Positions 1-8,269 of a stretch of DNA of 40,656 nucleotides are shown here, one piece after another. This stretch comes from Proteiniphilum sp. UBA4084 (GTDB lineage Bacteria > Bacteroidota > Bacteroidia > Bacteroidales > Dysgonomonadaceae): contig DFYK01000060.1 in the NCBI GenBank assembly GCA_002383605.1, forward strand, positions 1 through 40,656, given 5' to 3'. How positions within the stretch are numbered: the stretch's first letter is position 1; each line of letters begins with the position of its first letter. Under the pieces are notes generated by a model. That model was not told the DNA's origin and ran no database searches. It saw only the letters and a list, made by a program, of their open reading frames with translations. The position numbers and the translations under genes are program-made.

Positions 1-598
1 AAGGGATGAGTTTTTCCGGAAACTGATAGGGTCCGTAGTTGTTTGAACAGTTGGAAAGGACAACAGGTAATCCATAGGTATCGTGATAAGCCCGCACGAA
101 ATGATCGGATGAAGCCTTTGACGCGGAGTAGGGACTGTGGGGATCGTAGCGTGTCTCTTCCGAAAATGGCGGATCGTTGAAACCCAGGGCACCATATACC
201 TCATCGGTGGAGACATGGTAAAACAATTTGCCATCATCGTTTCCCTTCCATGCTTCCTTGGCAGACTGCAGCAAATTCAGGGTGCCCATTACATTTGTCC
301 TGGCAAAAGAGAAAGGGTCGGTGATCGACCGGTCCACATGACTCTCGGCAGCCAGGTGGATCACGCTGTCAATCTTCAGAGAATCGAATATCTCCCGTAT
401 GGCATCGATGTCGCAGATATCTGCCTTCACGAACCGGTAGTTGGGCTTTCCTTCCAGATCCTTCAGGTTGGACAAGTTTCCAGCATAGGTTAATTTATCG
501 AGGTTGATGATCTCGTATTCCGGATATGTATTGACAAATAGTCGCACAACATGCGAGCCGATGAAGCCCGCACCTCCTGTAATTAATATGTGTCTCAT
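1..598 (-). CDS. rfbB: dTDP-glucose 4,6-dehydratase, 3' end outside window
   Basis: Second enzyme of dTDP-L-rhamnose synthesis: NAD-dependent conversion of dTDP-glucose to dTDP-4-keto-6-deoxyglucose in the cytoplasm. About 199 N-terminal residues are visible; the gene runs off the left edge, so the C-terminal substrate domain is unseen. The extended-SDR Rossmann glycine motif TGGAGFIGSH lies at residues 7-16. The catalytic region has STDEVYG (residues 130-136) and the YxxxK pair Tyr157/Lys161. Its ATG overlaps the rfbC stop codon as ATGA, so translation is probably coupled to rfbC. It is the last visible gene of the run trmD-rfbA-rfbC-rfbB. Family assignment is secure. Confidence 0.96.
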   Translation of the reverse strand, partial: MRHILITGGAGFIGSHVVRLFVNTYPEYEIINLDKLTYAGNLSNLKDLEGKPNYRFVKADICDIDAIREIFDSLKIDSVIHLAAESHVDRSITDPFSFARTNVMGTLNLLQSAKEAWKGNDDGKLFYHVSTDEVYGALGFNDPPFSEETRYDPHSPYSASKASSDHFVRAYHDTYGLPVVLSNCSNNYGPYQFPEKLIP

Positions 599-1122
599 AA
601 AATGGGATTTTTTTTGTCTTTCTCCGATAGGATGATGTCCTGCACGGGTAGCTGCCAGTCGATGCTCAAACGGGGATCATTCCAGCGTATAGCTCCTTCA
701 TGCGTGGGGGAGTAGTAGTTGTCGCATTTATATTGAAAGATAGCCTCATCGCTCAACACCACAAATCCGTGTGCAAAGCCACGGGGTATAAAAAGTTGCA
801 ATTTATCTTCTTCGGATAGTTCCAGAGAGAAATATCTTGCAAATGTGGGGGAGTCTTTCCGGATATCGACGGCCACATCCAGCACGCGGCCTCTCACCAC
901 ACGCACCAGCTTAGCCTGTTCAAAGGGAGGCATCTGAAAATGAAGTCCACGCAACACACCGTAACGTGATTTACTTTCATTATCCTGCACGAAGACAGTT
1001 TTGCATGCTTTTTCTTCGAATTCCTTCTGGGAAAAAGACTCAAAAAAATAACCCCGCTCATCCCCCAATATGTTGGGTTGAATGATCAACAGTCCCTCAA
1101 TCCCGGTTTGTCTCACTTCCAT
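595..1122 (-). CDS. rfbC: dTDP-4-dehydrorhamnose 3,5-epimerase
   Basis: Cupin-fold epimerase converting dTDP-4-keto-6-deoxyglucose to dTDP-4-keto-rhamnose. The protein is 175 residues with the family pattern GDERGYFFESF (residues 20-30), the catalytic-His motif GVLRGLHFQ (His61), IPRGFAHGF (113-121), and Tyr131 in FQYKCDNYYSP as the likely catalytic acid. The frame stays open upstream to a TTG at 1155 (11 more residues). I chose the ATG at 1122 because MEVRQTGIEGLLIIQP aligns with the normal N-terminus of the family. The 3' end overlaps rfbB by 4 bp. The rfbA stop lies 49 bp upstream of the chosen start. The start is the only real uncertainty. Confidence 0.94.
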   Translation of the reverse strand: MEVRQTGIEGLLIIQPNILGDERGYFFESFSQKEFEEKACKTVFVQDNESKSRYGVLRGLHFQMPPFEQAKLVRVVRGRVLDVAVDIRKDSPTFARYFSLELSEEDKLQLFIPRGFAHGFVVLSDEAIFQYKCDNYYSPTHEGAIRWNDPRLSIDWQLPVQDIILSEKDKKNPIL

Positions 1123-1171
1123 ATGCGATGTTTCAATTTGCTTTATTACGTTCAATCTCTTTCAGAAGGCT

Positions 1172-2059
1172 TTAATCTCTCCTGCCCGACTCCACCAGTT
1201 TCAACAGGTAATCACCATACTGGTTCTTTTTCATCGGAAGGGCTATTCGTCTGATATCTTCAGTTGAGATCCATCCGTTATGCCAGGCAATCTCTTCCAG
1301 GCATGATATTTTCAGTCCCTGTCTTTTTTCCAATACTTCTATAAACGTGGAAGCTTCCGATAGCGAATCGTGGGTACCTGTATCGAGCCAGGCAAAACCC
1401 CTTCCGAAACGCTGAATCTGGAGCTTGCCTTCTTTTAGGAATGCCTGGTTTACCGAAGTGATTTCCAGTTCCCCACGTGCCGATGGTTTAATCTGTTTCG
1501 CAATCTCCAGCACCCTGTTGGGGTAGAAATATAGTCCGGTCACAGCCCAATTGGACTTTGGTTCGACAGGCTTTTCCTCAATGCCCAGAACCTGGCCCGA
1601 CTCATCAAATTCGGCGACTCCATACCGTTCGGGATTATTCACGTAATAGCCGAATACCGTTGCCAATCCGTTTTTTTCCGCATCCTCTACCGCCCTTTGC
1701 AGCATGGCAGGGAAGCCGTTACCATAGAAAATATTATCGCCCAGCACAAGACAGGCAGCATCATTTCCAACAAATTCTTCTCCAATGATAAATGCCTGAG
1801 CAAGACCGTCGGGGGAAGGTTGTTCGGCATAGGTAAACTGCACGCCATAGTCGGATCCGTCACCCAGTAACCGGCGAAATCCGGGCAGATCTACCGGTGT
1901 GGAGATGATAAGGATATCCCTGATACCTGCAAGCATCAATGCCGAAATGGGATAATAAATCATCGGCTTATCGAAAACGGGGAGCATTTGCTTGGATACT
2001 CCCTTGGTTATCGGATACAATCTTGTACCGGAGCCACCTGCTAGTACGATACCTTTCAT
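1172..2059 (-). CDS. rfbA: glucose-1-phosphate thymidylyltransferase
   Basis: First committed step of dTDP-sugar synthesis: dTTP plus glucose-1-phosphate gives dTDP-glucose and pyrophosphate. The 295 residues are the usual RmlA length. Visible motifs are the nucleotide-binding signature LAGGSGTRLYPITKG (residues 6-20), the metal-binding LGDNIFYG (Asp108), EEKP at 161-164 and WLDTGTHDSL near residue 225. The gene lies 42 bp downstream of trmD and leads into rfbC and rfbB on the same strand, supplying dTDP-rhamnose for surface glycans. rfbD is not in the window and may lie beyond the left edge. Confidence 0.97.
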   Translation of the reverse strand: MKGIVLAGGSGTRLYPITKGVSKQMLPVFDKPMIYYPISALMLAGIRDILIISTPVDLPGFRRLLGDGSDYGVQFTYAEQPSPDGLAQAFIIGEEFVGNDAACLVLGDNIFYGNGFPAMLQRAVEDAEKNGLATVFGYYVNNPERYGVAEFDESGQVLGIEEKPVEPKSNWAVTGLYFYPNRVLEIAKQIKPSARGELEITSVNQAFLKEGKLQIQRFGRGFAWLDTGTHDSLSEASTFIEVLEKRQGLKISCLEEIAWHNGWISTEDIRRIALPMKKNQYGDYLLKLVESGRRD

Positions 2060-2101
2060 AATTCAATCATTTCATGTTGTTCGGTGCTGTGCACGTGATA
2101 T

Positions 2102-2776
2102 TTAACGCAGTAGATCAGGACGGAGACGTTTTGTACGTTCTACCGACTGTTCATGACGCCATTCTGCAATTTTCCGTTCATGACCGGAGAGAAGCACTTC
2201 CGGTACTTTCCAGCCCTTATATTCTGCCGGACGGGTATAGACGGGCGGCGCCAGCAATCCGTCCTGGAACGAATCGGAAAGCGCAGACTGTTCATCACCA
2301 ATGGCGCCTGGTATCACCCTGACCACAGCGTCGGCAATCATGGCTGCAACCAACTCTCCGCCGGTGAGTACAAAATCGCCGATCGATATCTCCCGTGTGA
2401 CCAGATGCTCCCTCACCCGGTAATCGATCCCCTTGTAGTGGCCGCAGAGGATAATGATATTCTGCTTCAAGGAAAGCTCATTGGCCAGAGATTGAGTAAA
2501 CTGTTCGCCGTCGGGCGTCGTGAAGATCACTTCATCGTAGTCACGTTGCGATTTCAGAAGCGAGATGGCACGGTCGATCGGTTCAATCTGCATCACCATC
2601 CCTGCTTCCCCGCCAAAAGGATAATCATCTACCCGTTTGTGCTTGTCGAGGGTGTAATCACGAAGGTTGTGCAGACCGAAACTCACCAGTCCTTTCTCCT
2701 GTGCCCGTTTCAGAATGCTGTTATGAAGGGCGCCTTCTATCATTTCCGGCAAAACTGTAATAATATCAATTCTCAT
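2102..2776 (-). CDS. trmD: tRNA (guanine-37-N1)-methyltransferase
   Basis: SPOUT-class enzyme that methylates G37 next to the anticodon using S-adenosylmethionine, preventing +1 frameshifting. The 224 residues contain the TrmD markers YPFGGEAGMVMQIEP (residues 52-66), the knot sequences LCGHYKGIDYRVRE (110-123) and SIGDFVLTGGEL (131-142), and the catalytic Asp168 in ALSDSF. It is the first gene of a same-strand run into rfbABC with only 42 bp to rfbA, an unusual partnership of a tRNA modification gene with rhamnose synthesis. A TAnnTTTG-type element (minus-strand TATTTTTG, 2853-2860) upstream is a possible promoter. Confidence 0.97.
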   Translation of the reverse strand: MRIDIITVLPEMIEGALHNSILKRAQEKGLVSFGLHNLRDYTLDKHKRVDDYPFGGEAGMVMQIEPIDRAISLLKSQRDYDEVIFTTPDGEQFTQSLANELSLKQNIIILCGHYKGIDYRVREHLVTREISIGDFVLTGGELVAAMIADAVVRVIPGAIGDEQSALSDSFQDGLLAPPVYTRPAEYKGWKVPEVLLSGHERKIAEWRHEQSVERTKRLRPDLLR

Positions 2777-2884
2777 CCCGTATGGTTCTCGACATCAAAC
2801 TTCATCAAAAGTTTTCAATATGAAAATCTCATGCCCAAATATCAATTTGTGCCAAAAATAGCAGAAAAAAGCATCAATACAAAA

Positions 2885-5344
2885 TCAATTTCCTGTGGGC
2901 GTTGTCGTTGTTCCTTGTTGCGTGTTGCTTTCGCCCTGCATCACATCTTCGTTGCTGATGCTGCGCTGCACCTTCTTCATGGATGTTTTTAAATCGCCAA
3001 ACCGATACGTTACACTGACCCGGAAATTTCGCATGGGGTTCATGAACTCGTTCTTCTGAACAAAACCTTCACCGGTGGTGGTCGAGGTGAACGCCCTGTA
3101 TTTAGAGAATAGATTCTGGATGTTGAGAGCCAGATCCAATTTTTTATCAAGGAGACTTTTTTGTAAGCTAAACGAATAGAAGTAGAATGCCGATTGTTTG
3201 GTCTGCAACTGAATCCGGTTCATAAATGTTCCTCCGTTTGCTCCCACCCTGAAATCTTTGGGAAAGGTGAAAGTAAGACCACCAAATGCACGACCTGAGA
3301 AACCGCTATTTTTCAATTGACTGTTTTCATTGCTTTGTATATCGGTATAATTGATACCTCCGTTGAGGTAGGTGCGGATCATCTGGGTGGGTGTCCAACT
3401 CACATACACGTTCGTACCCACTGTCTGGTTACGTCCTATGTTGGCATAGGTGTTGTGGGTCACACCATCCTGAATAAAGCTGTAACTGGTGACCGCATTT
3501 TTGGCGAAAGCATAACTGAGTGTGGCATTAAAGTTTAACTTTTGGGAGAAGGAGCCGTAGTTTATATTGAAGTTGTGCTGCTGCTCTGCATCGAGCCTGG
3601 GATTTCCATAGCTGATGTTATTGGGATCCACATCGTTGATATAGGGATTCAGATACCATATCCCGGGACGGGAGATGCGCATGTTGTAGCCTCCCCGCAG
3701 CGTCTGTGTCATTCCAAGCTGATAGGACAATGTGACGGAGGGAACCAGATCGAAGAAGCTGGTTTGCACGATGGTATCCAGATCGCTGCTCATAAAGTGA
3801 ATTTCCTGCTCTGTATTCTCGGCGCGCAGTCCCAGCTTCATTCCCATTTTTCCGGCTTTGTATCCGTAGCCGGCGTAACCGGAGGTGATATTCTGGGTAT
3901 GATCCAAATCGTTCTTTCTACCCGGATCGGGCTTCCAGGTGTTATCATTTACATCGAAGAAGGTATGGTCGGCCACACTTGCGTTATCCCTGTAAATATA
4001 TTTTAATCCGGCTTCCACGTTGTGCTTCCCATTCAATGGATTCACGTAGTCCACCTGTCCGGTATGCTCGCTTCCGCCGGCATCGTTGGCACTCTTGATC
4101 CGATGTCCGTTGGGATAATAAAATGATCCGGTCACCTGATCATAAGAACTCTCATATTCACTGTCGTTGGGGTTGTTCTCAAACCGGTAGGAAGCGGTAA
4201 GCATCTCACCCTTCTTTTTGAAACTGCGCTGATAGTCGGCCGAAAGATTCATCCCGCCAAACTGGCTCATACTCTCGCTGCGGGTATTGTAAGAATAGGG
4301 GCGTGCTCCCACGGAACGTGCATCCTGCAGGTTCAACGAATTGAATTTTCCTCCAAAGCGGGAGGCGGACAGGTTGAAGAGATTTACCGTATCGGGCTCA
4401 AAGCTCATGGATCCATTCAGAAAAAGACCCCCTCCATCACTTTTGTTGGTGCCATTCAGGGTAAGTGTATTGCTGGGATTGGGAGCCGTTTCGTCGCGCA
4501 TGAAGTTGGATTCCGACTCGGGGCGGGCATGATGAAAATAGCCTGCATTACCAGTAAAACCAAACTTGCCGTATTTTGTAGCCAGATAGGCATTGCCTCC
4601 ATAGCCGCCGAAATCATCGGCATTGGCTCCCACTGAACCAGAATAGCCATCGTCGGCCTGTTTATCTGTGACGATGTTGATGATACCCCCAATACCCTCG
4701 GCATCATATTTTGCTCCGGGATCGGTGATTACCTCAATATCCTTTACACTGTTTGCAGGCATACTTTTCAACACCTGTGAAGGATTGCCGGAAATCATGT
4801 TGGAGGGTTTTCCGTTGAGGTATATTTTGAAATTTGAAGATCCTTTCAGTTGTATTTCTTCTTCGCCATCCACAGTAACCAGTGGCACCTTTCTCAGCAG
4901 ATCCAGCACATTGGATGTGGATGATTCGGGATCGTCTTTGGCACTGTAAGTCAGCTTATCGATCTCCACTTTTACCAGTGGCCGCTGCGCAGTGACTTTC
5001 AACTCATCCAGTTCTGTAGCTCCTTCTGTCAGTAAGATTTCTCCCAGCTCCAGCTGATTTTGTGAAGAAGTGACATCAACTGCCTTCGTCAGTTCATTCA
5101 TTCCGACAAATTGAAAGAGAAAGAGGTATTTTCCGGGAGTTAATGTGGTAGAGAAAGATCCATCTTCCCTGGTGGCAAATTTTTTCAGGCTGTTTGCGGG
5201 AGTGGCTTCACGGGAAACCGAAATCGTGGCATAGGGAAGCGGATCGTGGTCGGATGCAGAAACCAGCTTACCATTAACAAACACGTTTTGTGCAGTCAAA
5301 CTGAGTGATAATAGAAAAAATAATAAAATGAATGTTTGTTTCAT
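2885..5344 (-). CDS. outer-membrane beta-barrel protein, TonB-dependent-receptor-like
   Basis: An 819-residue outer-membrane protein of the PF14905 (OMP_b-brl_3) type. Residues 1-19 are a signal peptide (hydrophobic core, TAQ cleavage region). Residues about 22-105 form a carboxypeptidase-regulatory-like beta domain (FVNGKLV...LPYATISV). Residues about 120-230 form a plug-like domain with the typical GAKYDAEGIGGIINIVT motif, and the rest is an aromatic-rich barrel ending in FRVSVTYRFGDLK. A polar Ser/Thr/Gln-rich tail of about 40 residues extends past the usual barrel end. There is no TonB box I can point to and no SusD partner nearby, so the substrate is unknown. It stands alone on its strand. 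Confidence 0.9.
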   Translation of the reverse strand: MKQTFILLFFLLSLSLTAQNVFVNGKLVSASDHDPLPYATISVSREATPANSLKKFATREDGSFSTTLTPGKYLFLFQFVGMNELTKAVDVTSSQNQLELGEILLTEGATELDELKVTAQRPLVKVEIDKLTYSAKDDPESSTSNVLDLLRKVPLVTVDGEEEIQLKGSSNFKIYLNGKPSNMISGNPSQVLKSMPANSVKDIEVITDPGAKYDAEGIGGIINIVTDKQADDGYSGSVGANADDFGGYGGNAYLATKYGKFGFTGNAGYFHHARPESESNFMRDETAPNPSNTLTLNGTNKSDGGGLFLNGSMSFEPDTVNLFNLSASRFGGKFNSLNLQDARSVGARPYSYNTRSESMSQFGGMNLSADYQRSFKKKGEMLTASYRFENNPNDSEYESSYDQVTGSFYYPNGHRIKSANDAGGSEHTGQVDYVNPLNGKHNVEAGLKYIYRDNASVADHTFFDVNDNTWKPDPGRKNDLDHTQNITSGYAGYGYKAGKMGMKLGLRAENTEQEIHFMSSDLDTIVQTSFFDLVPSVTLSYQLGMTQTLRGGYNMRISRPGIWYLNPYINDVDPNNISYGNPRLDAEQQHNFNINYGSFSQKLNFNATLSYAFAKNAVTSYSFIQDGVTHNTYANIGRNQTVGTNVYVSWTPTQMIRTYLNGGINYTDIQSNENSQLKNSGFSGRAFGGLTFTFPKDFRVGANGGTFMNRIQLQTKQSAFYFYSFSLQKSLLDKKLDLALNIQNLFSKYRAFTSTTTGEGFVQKNEFMNPMRNFRVSVTYRFGDLKTSMKKVQRSISNEDVMQGESNTQQGTTTTPTGN

Positions 5345-5457
5345 TGTGGTCTTAAATAAAATTTGTGCATTGAAGCGCTAAAAGTAAATATAAATTTGAC
5401 TTATTTTTTGAATAACGCCTTGATTACATTTATTTAACAAAAAAAAGACAGCTGCGA

Positions 5458-5619
5458 CTATTTTAAACGCCCACTTTTCTTGAGAGCCTGATCCAGTATC
5501 CATTGTATCTGACCATTCACACTGCGAAATTCATCAGCAGCCCATTTTTCAATGGCATTCATTGTTTCCGCATCCAGCCGCAGCGCAAAATTTTTTGTTG
5601 TCTTTTCTTTTTTCGCCAT
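5458..5619 (-). CDS. small Arc-type ribbon-helix-helix DNA-binding protein
   Basis: A 53-residue protein starting MAKKEKTTKNFALRLDAETM. The strand FALRLD followed by two helices (AETMNAIEKWAADEF and SVNGQIQWILDQALKKSG) is the ribbon-helix-helix pattern of Arc/MetJ-like dimeric DNA-binding proteins. It begins with ATG 11 bp after the stop of the two-helix membrane protein gene and ends with TAG, so it is probably the last gene of the SPFH operon. It may autoregulate that operon; this is inference. No toxin-like partner is adjacent, which argues against a toxin-antitoxin pair. Confidence 0.85.
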   Translation of the reverse strand: MAKKEKTTKNFALRLDAETMNAIEKWAADEFRSVNGQIQWILDQALKKSGRLK

Positions 5620-5630
5620 GGTTCGTTCGT

Positions 5631-6167
5631 TCAAGCTATTCTGCCAAGTTTAATCAATACCCTCTTCAGTTCATCAGGTTGTTGTGTTCCAATCAATATT
5701 TTTTTTCCATCTTTTAGCTCAAGCTGTAATCCTGTTTTTCCTCCAATCGTATAAGCAATGCTTCGACTGAAATGTAGTATCTTTCCCGTGAAGTGCCATC
5801 GGGACAATCGCAGTCCCCGACCACCAAATTCACGAAAAGGATGATAATCTCTCACGTAAACATGGCTGATGTTGCTCCAGGCATAAAACCGATATTTAAA
5901 ATGGTAGGGTGAATACTTTACAAAGACACCTTCATGATTGATGTATGTCTGAAGATTGCCTGAAAGAACCAGCAGGGAGATAAAAAGGATAGCAACAGCT
6001 GTAACGATCAGACCTGCATTGCCCATTGGGTTGTTTCCAAAAGCCCGGTCAAATCCGATTTGAAGGACACACCCGATAATAAAAATAAGGTTTACACCGA
6101 TCATCACCAACCATGTCCACCACTTTTCACGTTGCTTCTCATAATAATATACACCCATATTTTTCAT
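5631..6167 (-). CDS. two-helix membrane protein with PH-like C-terminal domain
   Basis: A 178-residue protein of unassigned function. Two hydrophobic segments (about residues 17-38 and 50-69) are followed by a soluble beta-rich region with alternating hydrophobic residues (NISHVYVRDYHPF, GLQLELKDGKKILIGTQQPDELKRVL). This is the layout of bacterial PH-domain membrane proteins, and the ending resembles the closing helix of such a domain. It lies 27 bp downstream of the SPFH gene and 11 bp upstream of the ribbon-helix-helix gene, all on one strand. The domain call rests on pattern only; I do not recognise a named family. Confidence 0.8.
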   Translation of the reverse strand: MKNMGVYYYEKQREKWWTWLVMIGVNLIFIIGCVLQIGFDRAFGNNPMGNAGLIVTAVAILFISLLVLSGNLQTYINHEGVFVKYSPYHFKYRFYAWSNISHVYVRDYHPFREFGGRGLRLSRWHFTGKILHFSRSIAYTIGGKTGLQLELKDGKKILIGTQQPDELKRVLIKLGRIA

Positions 6168-6194
6168 GTGCCTGTCAGTTTGTTTTTTTACATC

Positions 6195-7133
6195 TTACTG
6201 ATACAGAGATCCTGTGTTCAATACGGGTTGTGCCGATTCATCGGCGCAAAGCACCACCAGCAAGTTGCTCACCATGGCCGCTTTTTTATCAATATCCAAA
6301 TCTACAATATTTTCATCCTCAATTTTCTCGAGAGCCATTTTTACCATGGTTACAGCACCTTCTACAATCTTTTCACGTGCGGAGATAATGGCTTCTGCCT
6401 GCTGGCGACGCAACATCACTGCCGCAATCTCAGGCGCATAAGCCAAATAATTGATGCGTGCCTCCACGATCTCGATACCGGCCATATCGAGGCGGTCATT
6501 CAATGCGAGCAGCATATTCTCATTGATTTCTTCCCCACCGGAGCGCAATGTTATCTCCTGATCAGAAACCACATTGTTGTCATAAGCATATTGACCTGCG
6601 ACCTGACGGAGAGCGGCATCGCTCTGCACAGCCACAAAATTTTCAAATGCACCCATCTGCTTGCTCACCATATTTACTGCAGATCCGGGAACTCCGGTCG
6701 CTGCGGCCATGGTTTGTGCATCGATTTCAAACATTGCCTTGTAGGTATCCTTTAGCTTCCAGACCAACACCAGGCCTATCAGAACCGGATTCCCCACTTT
6801 ATCGTTCACTTTAATGGGCTCGACATTCAAGTTGCGGGCACGCATCGATAATTTTTTTTTGGTGATAAAAGGATTGACCCAAAAGAATCCGGTCTCCTTG
6901 AGCACCCCTTTATATTTACCAAAAAAAATCATCACAATCGCTTCATTCGGCTCCAGCTTGGTGAATCCAACCAACATAATAATCCAAAAAACGATCAAGG
7001 CAGAGCCTGCCACAATCCCCCAAACCCCCAGAAAGAAAAGCCATACATCCACAGCGAGCAGGGCAAAAACCAGAAATAGCATTGCAAACCCATTGGCTTT
7101 GAAACCTTTAAAATTGAATTCTTTCGTCTCCAT
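6195..7133 (-). CDS. SPFH/band-7 domain membrane protein
   Basis: A 312-residue stomatin/prohibitin-like protein. Two N-terminal membrane segments (about 15-35 and 38-58) are followed by the SPFH domain beginning FTKLEPNEAIVMIFFGKYKGVLKETGFFWVNPF in sequence, with the conserved RARNLNVEP segment. The coiled-coil-like part ends in RRQQAEAIISAREKIVEGAV, typical of slipin-type proteins. Such proteins form oligomeric scaffolds in the inner membrane; no specific client is indicated. It is first in an operon with a PH-like membrane protein and a ribbon-helix-helix protein, and has a strong consensus promoter at 7169-7199. Confidence 0.92.
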   Translation of the reverse strand: METKEFNFKGFKANGFAMLFLVFALLAVDVWLFFLGVWGIVAGSALIVFWIIMLVGFTKLEPNEAIVMIFFGKYKGVLKETGFFWVNPFITKKKLSMRARNLNVEPIKVNDKVGNPVLIGLVLVWKLKDTYKAMFEIDAQTMAAATGVPGSAVNMVSKQMGAFENFVAVQSDAALRQVAGQYAYDNNVVSDQEITLRSGGEEINENMLLALNDRLDMAGIEIVEARINYLAYAPEIAAVMLRRQQAEAIISAREKIVEGAVTMVKMALEKIEDENIVDLDIDKKAAMVSNLLVVLCADESAQPVLNTGSLYQ

Positions 7134-7168
7134 AAAATGATATTTAAAATGATATTATTTTAATATCA

Positions 7169-7199
7169 CAAATATATTACATGTTTTTTAATTTGCAAA
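7169..7199 (-). promoter_or_regulatory. Bacteroidota consensus promoter of the SPFH operon
   Basis: On the minus strand a TTTG (7199-7196, the -33 element) is followed after 19 bp by TATATTTG (7176-7169), an exact match to the -7 consensus TAnnTTTG. Transcription would begin near 7163, leaving a leader of about 30 nt before the SPFH ATG at 7133. This is the best-matched promoter in the window. Confidence 0.7.
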
Positions 7200-7303
7200 A
7201 TATCTGTTGATTTTTTTAAAAAAAAAGCTGTTTTTTATTCCATGAATGAATCTGCTCATTTGCACCTCTTGCAATATAATTTTAAGTCATCCCATCTTTT
7301 GCT

Positions 7304-7311
7304 TATTTTTG
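7304..7311 (+). promoter_or_regulatory. -7 promoter element of the lysO genes
   Basis: TATTTTTG matches TAnnTTTG exactly. No TTG lies at the expected -33 spacing. The predicted start of transcription near 7318 would leave only a few bases before the ATG at 7323, so the message may be nearly leaderless. Confidence 0.45.
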
Positions 7312-7322
7312 CAAAAAAAATT

Positions 7323-7583
7323 ATGATAAATATTCTGCTTTGTATCATGGCAGGTATTGCGGTGGGGTATCTCGCCAGGAAGTGCACTGTTGTGAAATAT
7401 ACCGGCTCTCTGTTAAGTGTGACGATTGTGCTTTTGCTCTTCTTCCTGGGCTTGTCCGTCGGCAGCAACGAGCAGGTTGTAAACAATTTCACCTCTATCG
7501 GGCTGGATGCCTTCCTGCTCACTGTGGGCGGCACACTGGGAAGTTTGTTCTGTGCAAGATGGGTATATAAAAAGTTCTTTTAA
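7323..7583 (+). CDS. lysO: LysO-family lysine exporter, N-terminal half
   Basis: An 86-residue protein with about three hydrophobic segments, matching the N-terminal part of the LysO (YbjE) lysine exporter, which in E. coli is one chain of about 300 residues. The start at 7323 (MINILLCIMAGIAVGYLARK) fits the family N-terminus, which begins directly with a membrane helix; the frame is open upstream to 7242, but that part has no family match and lies before the promoter. It ends 5 bp before the C-terminal half. Both halves presumably form one transporter in the inner membrane. Confidence 0.88.
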   Translation: MINILLCIMAGIAVGYLARKCTVVKYTGSLLSVTIVLLLFFLGLSVGSNEQVVNNFTSIGLDAFLLTVGGTLGSLFCARWVYKKFF

Positions 7584-7588
7584 TCCAT

Positions 7589-8191
7589 ATGAAACAATCC
7601 TTTCTATACCTTCTCATCTTTGTTGTTGGTGTTATACTGGCATTATCAGGAATAATACCGGGCGTGTTACTTAACGCCAACATTGCTACCTGGGTACTTT
7701 ACGCTTTGCTTTTTTTGGTGGGCATACAAATTGGCGCCGGCAAGAATATGTTTGCCGCGTTGAAACGCTTCGGCTGGAAGGTATTAATGATACCGCTGGC
7801 GACTACGGTAGGCACTTTTGCCGGTGTTGCCCTGATAAGTGTGATCATACCAGGGAGGAGCCTGACCGATTGTCTGAGCGTGGGAGCCGGCTTCGCCTAC
7901 TATTCACTGTCGAGCATACTCATCACCGAATTCAAGGGAGCGGAACTGGGAACAGTGGCATTGCTTGCCAATATCATAAGAGAGTTCAGTGTGCTTATAC
8001 TTGGTCCCTGGATGGTAAAATATTTCGGTAAACTGGCGCCCATCACGGCAGGAGGAGCCACCACCATGGATACCACCCTGCCTGTGATTACCAAATATGC
8101 AGGTCCGGAATTCGTCGTCATCGCTCTTTTCCACGGGATGATCATCGATTTCTCCGTACCGTTATGGGTGAGTTTCTTTATCAGTTTGTGA
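7589..8191 (+). CDS. lysO: LysO-family lysine exporter, C-terminal half
   Basis: A 200-residue membrane protein with about six helices corresponding to the C-terminal two thirds of LysO. The family motifs are present: LFLVGIQIG (residues about 41-49), AGFAYYSLSSILITE and the GGATTMDTTLPV segment, which matches the equivalent GATSMDFTLPV stretch of E. coli LysO. It starts 5 bp after the N-terminal half. The split into two genes is, as I recall, usual in Bacteroidota, so it is not a broken gene. The expected role is export of lysine or toxic analogues. Confidence 0.92.
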   Translation: MKQSFLYLLIFVVGVILALSGIIPGVLLNANIATWVLYALLFLVGIQIGAGKNMFAALKRFGWKVLMIPLATTVGTFAGVALISVIIPGRSLTDCLSVGAGFAYYSLSSILITEFKGAELGTVALLANIIREFSVLILGPWMVKYFGKLAPITAGGATTMDTTLPVITKYAGPEFVVIALFHGMIIDFSVPLWVSFFISL

Positions 8192-8212
8192 TGTGAAACA
8201 ATAAACAAACTG
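8182..8212 (+). terminator. inverted repeat at the end of lysO
   Basis: CAGTTTGT (8182-8189) and ACAAACTG (8205-8212) are perfect 8-bp inverted arms around a 15-nt loop, straddling the lysO stop codon. There is no T-run after it, so it is at best a weak or factor-assisted terminator or an RNA-stabilising hairpin. Confidence 0.35.
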
Positions 8213-8269
8213 CTGCCTGAAACGTTAGATACAAAGAAAATTGCATTCACATACAATAAAATTTGCGCG

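Noticed and set aside
137..493. Open frame on the plus strand at the left edge
   Set aside because: It lies opposite the rfbB Rossmann domain, whose minus-strand translation has all family motifs; a shadow frame.
2153..2992. 279-codon plus-strand frame
   Set aside because: Antisense to trmD and the end of the barrel protein gene; no family pattern, low-complexity Cys/His-rich composition typical of shadows.
5458..5619. Antitoxin of a toxin-antitoxin pair
   Set aside because: No toxin-sized gene is adjacent; the neighbours are membrane proteins, so an operon regulator is more likely.
6060..6755. 231-codon plus-strand frame with many His and Cys
   Set aside because: Antisense to the SPFH gene and the following membrane-protein gene, both of which have clear coding features.
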